Shown piece by piece: positions 21,101-22,190 of a stretch of DNA of 22,190 nt (positions are counted from its first letter, which is position 1; every line of letters begins with the position of its first letter). A program made the position numbers and the translations under genes. The stretch covers positions 1 through 22,190 of the forward strand of contig WRMU01000005.1 in NCBI GenBank assembly GCA_009776965.1, in the 5' to 3' direction. The notes below the pieces were generated by a model. It had not been told where the DNA came from, did no database searches, and worked only from the letters and a program-made list of their open reading frames with translations. This stretch comes from Microgenomates group bacterium (GTDB lineage: Bacteria; Patescibacteriota; Microgenomatia; UBA1400; PJMF01).

Positions 21101-22190
21101 CAAAGTTTGCGGCTTGATTAGTGCGATCGCCGCCAGCACCACCATTAGCAGATACTGTACCCACCGACAATGGGCTGGTATAGAATATATTAATACTCCC
21201 TCCACCAGAACCACCCCCTGACCCAGAGTTCCAATATACACTGCTCCGTAGGTCACTGCCCCTTCCACCTCCCATACCATTAGATGTTATTAGTCCGGTG
21301 TTATAAATATTATTAGTATAAATGTTGAGGAGCCCCCCCGTACCGTCTTGACCAGCTGTCCCCCTCTGTGTGCCGGCAGGGAGAGCGCCAGCAGGATTAC
21401 CAGCCCCTGAAGCTCCGACAGATCTGTAATCTCCAGAAGGTCCTGTGGCAGGGCCGGGGCCCCCAGCGCCACCAGCTCCACCGTTTATTACGGCATCACC
21501 ACCGACGGCACCTCCGCTGTGTGCACCACCAGAGCCACCACCCCCTGACCCACCAGAATAAGATGTACCGGCTGTACCAATACCAGAGATATTGCGTACC
21601 CCGCCCGGAACTGATTGAATGTTCTGACCACCAGTTGAGCCGCCACCGCCACCGCCAGTGCTCCTATTTATTCCACCCTCGCCGGGCAAGCCCGCCACAC
21701 CATTACTGCCAGCATTACCACCAATACTATTGTTCACGGAAGCACCTCCAGCTCCACCAACATTAGGCACAAACTCAAAAGTGCTATTAAGGTTTTTCAA
21801 TAACTGCACATCCTGCCCCACCGCATTGGCCCCCCTCGCCGTCATAGAAATTGTCCCCTCATTGGTCAGGGTCCCATCAACGATGATGGTCATACCTTTG
21901 CGGCGAACACGAGGGGTGAGGGTAGCGCCGGCCTCAACGGTTAAGTTGTTATGAAACCAAAGGACCAGCATAGGGCCATCAGTGGCGGCAGTTTCGGGGA
22001 AGCCATTGTCATCAGCGCTGAGAGGCTGGCCAGTGGAGCTATATACATAATCTCCATAGAAATGCAGGATTTCGATGGGGAGGACTTCACCGTTTTGGGT
22101 GGTGATGTCATAACCTAGGCCGGTGCCAGAGGAAATGCTATTAAACTGGCTCTTGATTTGGCCGAGGAGAGAGCCGGACTGATTAATGTC
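15105..22190 (-). CDS. giant modular surface protein (Gly-rich, Kelch, IPT/TIG, C-type-lectin-like), 5' end off-window
   Basis: The frame is open without a stop from the right edge to 15105 (at least 2361 aa), so the ATG at 21971 is internal and the N-terminus is missing. From N to C: a tail-fibre-like beta region; a Gly-rich region (about 21760-21080); mixed beta regions; two Kelch-type propellers (about 19710-18880 and 18270-17430) inside a duplicated module; a short coiled coil (about 16920-16800, EDLENLEDRLMEKMDNMEDR); an IPT/TIG domain (about 16800-16500); and a Cys-containing C-type-lectin or formylglycine-enzyme-like domain (about 16490-15108). Five copies of an LPxGxxxGDxLxWDGxxW motif act as linkers. 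This is most likely a secreted adhesin or a fibre-like attachment protein. No sorting motif or C-terminal membrane helix is seen. The signal peptide cannot be judged. Confidence 0.9.
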   Translation of the reverse strand, partial: DINQSGSLLGQIKSQFNSISSGTGLGYDITTQNGEVLPIEILHFYGDYVYSSTGQPLSADDNGFPETAATDGPMLVLWFHNNLTVEAGATLTPRVRRKGMTIIVDGTLTNEGTISMTARGANAVGQDVQLLKNLNSTFEFVPNVGGAGGASVNNSIGGNAGSNGVAGLPGEGGINRSTGGGGGGSTGGQNIQSVPGGVRNISGIGTAGTSYSGGSGGGGSGGAHSGGAVGGDAVINGGAGGAGGPGPATGPSGDYRSVGASGAGNPAGALPAGTQRGTAGQDGTGGLLNIYTNNIYNTGLITSNGMGGGRGSDLRSSVYWNSGSGGGSGGGSINIFYTSPLSVGTVSANGGAGGDRTNQAANFGGNGGSGSTTLTSTSLTYYLFTINGVVYYFDLGMGFLPIPSSPAVNALTLSDFQTYGDISADINDIAPSDLVQLLQNGTILTATNAGAQDFTAVAVPPSQLITDTSPANLGMIDTINSTTLGGIISGSGKASIVVSANNGMTWYTTNDLGLTWTPVSTLDADTVLAEGIPKDDFDQLTQSLLSVPNFEETDRLRFAYALDIESTSDYAQIQYLELNYQSWFSWIKAENDILGTKAGDYTYTYSSPTTLSVTFHKTGDYKVNIIGALCNPLTLAQIPEGDKTGQTLIWDNDLQTWTLGIGTIQETDSDTTYAAKVGGGLALDSTTNEFSLQTCADDQTLVYSSDANAGAGGWTCADLPTATSSASLPSGSTPSEMLFWDGTDWVLTGSGGVQTLDFVIAESVNISDTLDMTGATGIRDYYGNLGQQGQSLMLGSNSELVWQDTCQGGWKQINPPIGIGATANTLSQTLNLQSAHAVAFDTRIYFFGGNTGGANTKATRYFDTQTNSFVNLCDYPETTALRYISAVTDGTDIYTISGYTGSVIVNAFYRYDVAANTYTRLTDIPIGATGAVAAYYDGKIYVIGGSTDNAIQIYNIASDTWDSTSYTMPNVNLSNTSGTLDGSNLYIVGGHAANGGSYQNTFYKVDLDTLTVTSLANLPTAIALSQVFAVDGKIISVGGRTNTTVIHNNTLVYDISTNQWSTVNVSGAQYKYLVAFATIGNAMYSFGGYSDGSTASSAIQRFSYTRTPLAYLKADDRAMINAATYASQDVKDTLGNTIPAWQSIPSGTEIVSLTEGTRLFLLENLTATGSWIFIDNTCGGDNLPVGFNDGDVLTWDSAANSWYAGSVSGTGSLPTGTNTGDILIWDGIDWNPTPDNNVKQDSAGNVLITGNLTVASLTDAYGQTGQPGDRLSIDQLGNLKWEPDTTCQQTIQPYTLIEAKTIGVTMPVAMRGNNGAAIGQNFYTFSGYNGSAHVATSYRYDLVTGQGVAIASVPSVGAYAAVTTDGVYAYIFGGIESSPKNTAYRYDPVNNIYVQLANLPTILVNIEAFYHNDQIYIVGGVAGANGFADHSRHIIVYDIASDSYATISDLFPTGLGETRSVLIGDTLYVLGGINTSNVFVNTVYSIDLSVGTLVATPLANMPSGRASGAVAYQNGKIYYVVGRNESTLVTNTVFIYDIAANSWQTLIVSGVPSKTLFGYATYGSTLWMFGGRTDSVNQNTINTITFHPDLLLTLTADDRYFVPAQTKASEDVKDYLTAAIIPAGDPISANTEVLITTPDTEVYLLEDITADTGWVRRAEHCDGGSSGVNLPDGINLGDVLTWDGIDWLPSPADASMSGVFYDIGAGLEVDDALVEPGVLQAKLGVGLMFDGFKAITIDIAAVASAVIDSVLDYFTSIFATKEDLDYVQEDLENLEDRLMEKMDNMEDRLMEFVQNIDIGPPTIFSLSLTEASTDGGDFITIFGDNFGLASLNSQANRWLKEITVNGEECTKLKILNNNEAQCYLPANPAGTYDIVANSYFGTDTLVQAITYTDTVAGGANVTVDLMANMIPVVYTGDSGAPEWRVADPSNSGLYCPKGMINSTCDWYDYTQKVWANAVTVKATGTNTRAWYQSAPAGTVVDPADILGYFVYIPRYRYETWTFAWSSTNYPKGINVQFENCAAVGGVCTTAGYDKAELNEVQVVGDWLTHPAFTFDGDELNGLWVAKFETTGTTAVPTVLPDVTPLTNINVAAMFNATTAMTSTDAGGHGFSGSQADVRMSNNDDWGAIAYLSQSVFGVCSNKYCTTDGEPITTMAPEANSTLEKIWNNATGQCASPYNPGRTGYGPDGLLSDACVGQVYNASYLWFTEIGQLASSTNNTSGIYDLAGGVWEQQLDNYNNMAGSGGIAPSSISAKYINIYTNPPLANSGNDIYLGRYNFSPHPSTLTFAMGKVIFETGGSQSLSGAWLGDSSISVDATSPWARRGGHATNAAATGVFAITRSSGQAVMEIGWRLVGSVLGTP
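15108..16490 (-). other. giant gene: C-terminal C-type-lectin / FGE-like domain with variable-region-like end
   Basis: The segment contains WANAVTV, IPRYRYETW, GIYDLAGGVWEQQLDN and a terminal stretch with RRGGHATN, GVFAITR and IGWRLVG (about 15240-15120). This order resembles the formylglycine-generating-enzyme/C-type-lectin fold. The last part aligns by eye with the RGG...GVFAL...IGFR pattern of diversity-generating-retroelement variable regions. Paired cysteines (YCPKG..TCDW and GVCSNKYC) fit an extracellular location. No reverse transcriptase or template repeat is present in the window. Confidence 0.6.
17115..18420 (-). repeat. giant gene: second copy of the Kelch-propeller module
   Basis: The order is LTDAYGQTGQPGDRL, then Kelch-like blades (FYTFSG, AYIFGG, IYIVGG, LYVLGG, IYYVVG and LWMFGG). 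TADDR/DVKD, EDITADTGW and LPDGINLGDVLTWDG follow. Offsets between matching LPxG motifs of the two copies are about 1.46 kb, indicating an ancient intragenic duplication. Confidence 0.8.
18570..19860 (-). repeat. giant gene: first copy of the Kelch-propeller module
   Basis: The module runs from RDYYGNLGQQG through a propeller of about six Kelch-like blades (IYFFGG, IYTISG, IYVIGG, LYIVGG, IISVGG and MYSFGG). It continues with a KADDR/DVKD segment and ENLTATGSW to LPVGFNDGDVLTWD. The second copy at 17115-18420 has the same order of segments, diverged in sequence. Confidence 0.8.

Overview
The window looks like a chromosomal segment of a Candidate Phyla Radiation (Patescibacteria-type) bacterium. 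This is an inference from gene content, not from a marker tree. It combines housekeeping genes (rho, obg), a LysM/M23 wall hydrolase, a sortase-fold protein, a solitary VirD4/TraD-like ATPase and a giant modular surface protein. There is no rRNA or tRNA to fix the taxonomy.

Layout. (1) 2-1048 (+): C-terminal part of a polytopic O-antigen-ligase-like protein with TPRs, cut by the left edge. (2) 1094-4827 (-): rho, then M23/LysM, then obg, reading leftward from a near-perfect TTGACA-N17-TATAAT promoter. (3) 4966-8787 (+): three-gene glycan operon (an unknown, probably propeller-like protein, a methyltransferase and a glycosyltransferase). It starts from a promoter interleaved with the rho promoter and appears leaderless. 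(4) 8746-9639 (-): sortase-like protein, overlapping the glycosyltransferase gene tail-to-tail. (5) 9640-10193: AT-rich stretch without a convincing protein gene. It holds a good minus-strand terminator, two divergent candidate promoters sharing one -35 region, and two candidate small structured RNAs or leaders. (6) 10194-11933 (+): single-pass membrane protein with a Pro/Ser/Thr-rich cytoplasmic stalk and two external repeats. (7) 11971-12110: a ~140-bp nested palindrome, related to a shorter copy at 3456-3517. (8) 12127-14331 (+): VirD4/TraD-like ATPase. (9) 14332-14975: dispersed 36-bp repeats (CGTCATTGCGAGG... family) around a small GIY-YIG nuclease gene. (10) 15105-22190 (-): one uninterrupted reading frame of at least 2361 residues, running off the right edge. 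It encodes a Gly-rich region, two Kelch propellers in a duplicated module, a coiled coil, an IPT/TIG domain and a C-terminal C-type-lectin/formylglycine-enzyme-like domain whose last ~40 residues resemble a diversity-generating-retroelement variable region.

How it fits together: most genes serve the cell envelope (glycan synthesis and modification, wall remodelling, sortase chemistry, DNA or protein transfer, adhesion). Several promoters carry TGTTATAAT or TAGAAT only 6-8 nt before the start codon, which points to leaderless mRNAs. From 1 to about 14.3 kb the plus strand is strongly pyrimidine-rich whichever strand is coding. Plus-strand proteins are therefore rich in L/S/P/F/H and minus-strand proteins in E/K/G/V/R. 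The GIY-YIG gene and the 9.65-10.6 kb stretch break this pattern.
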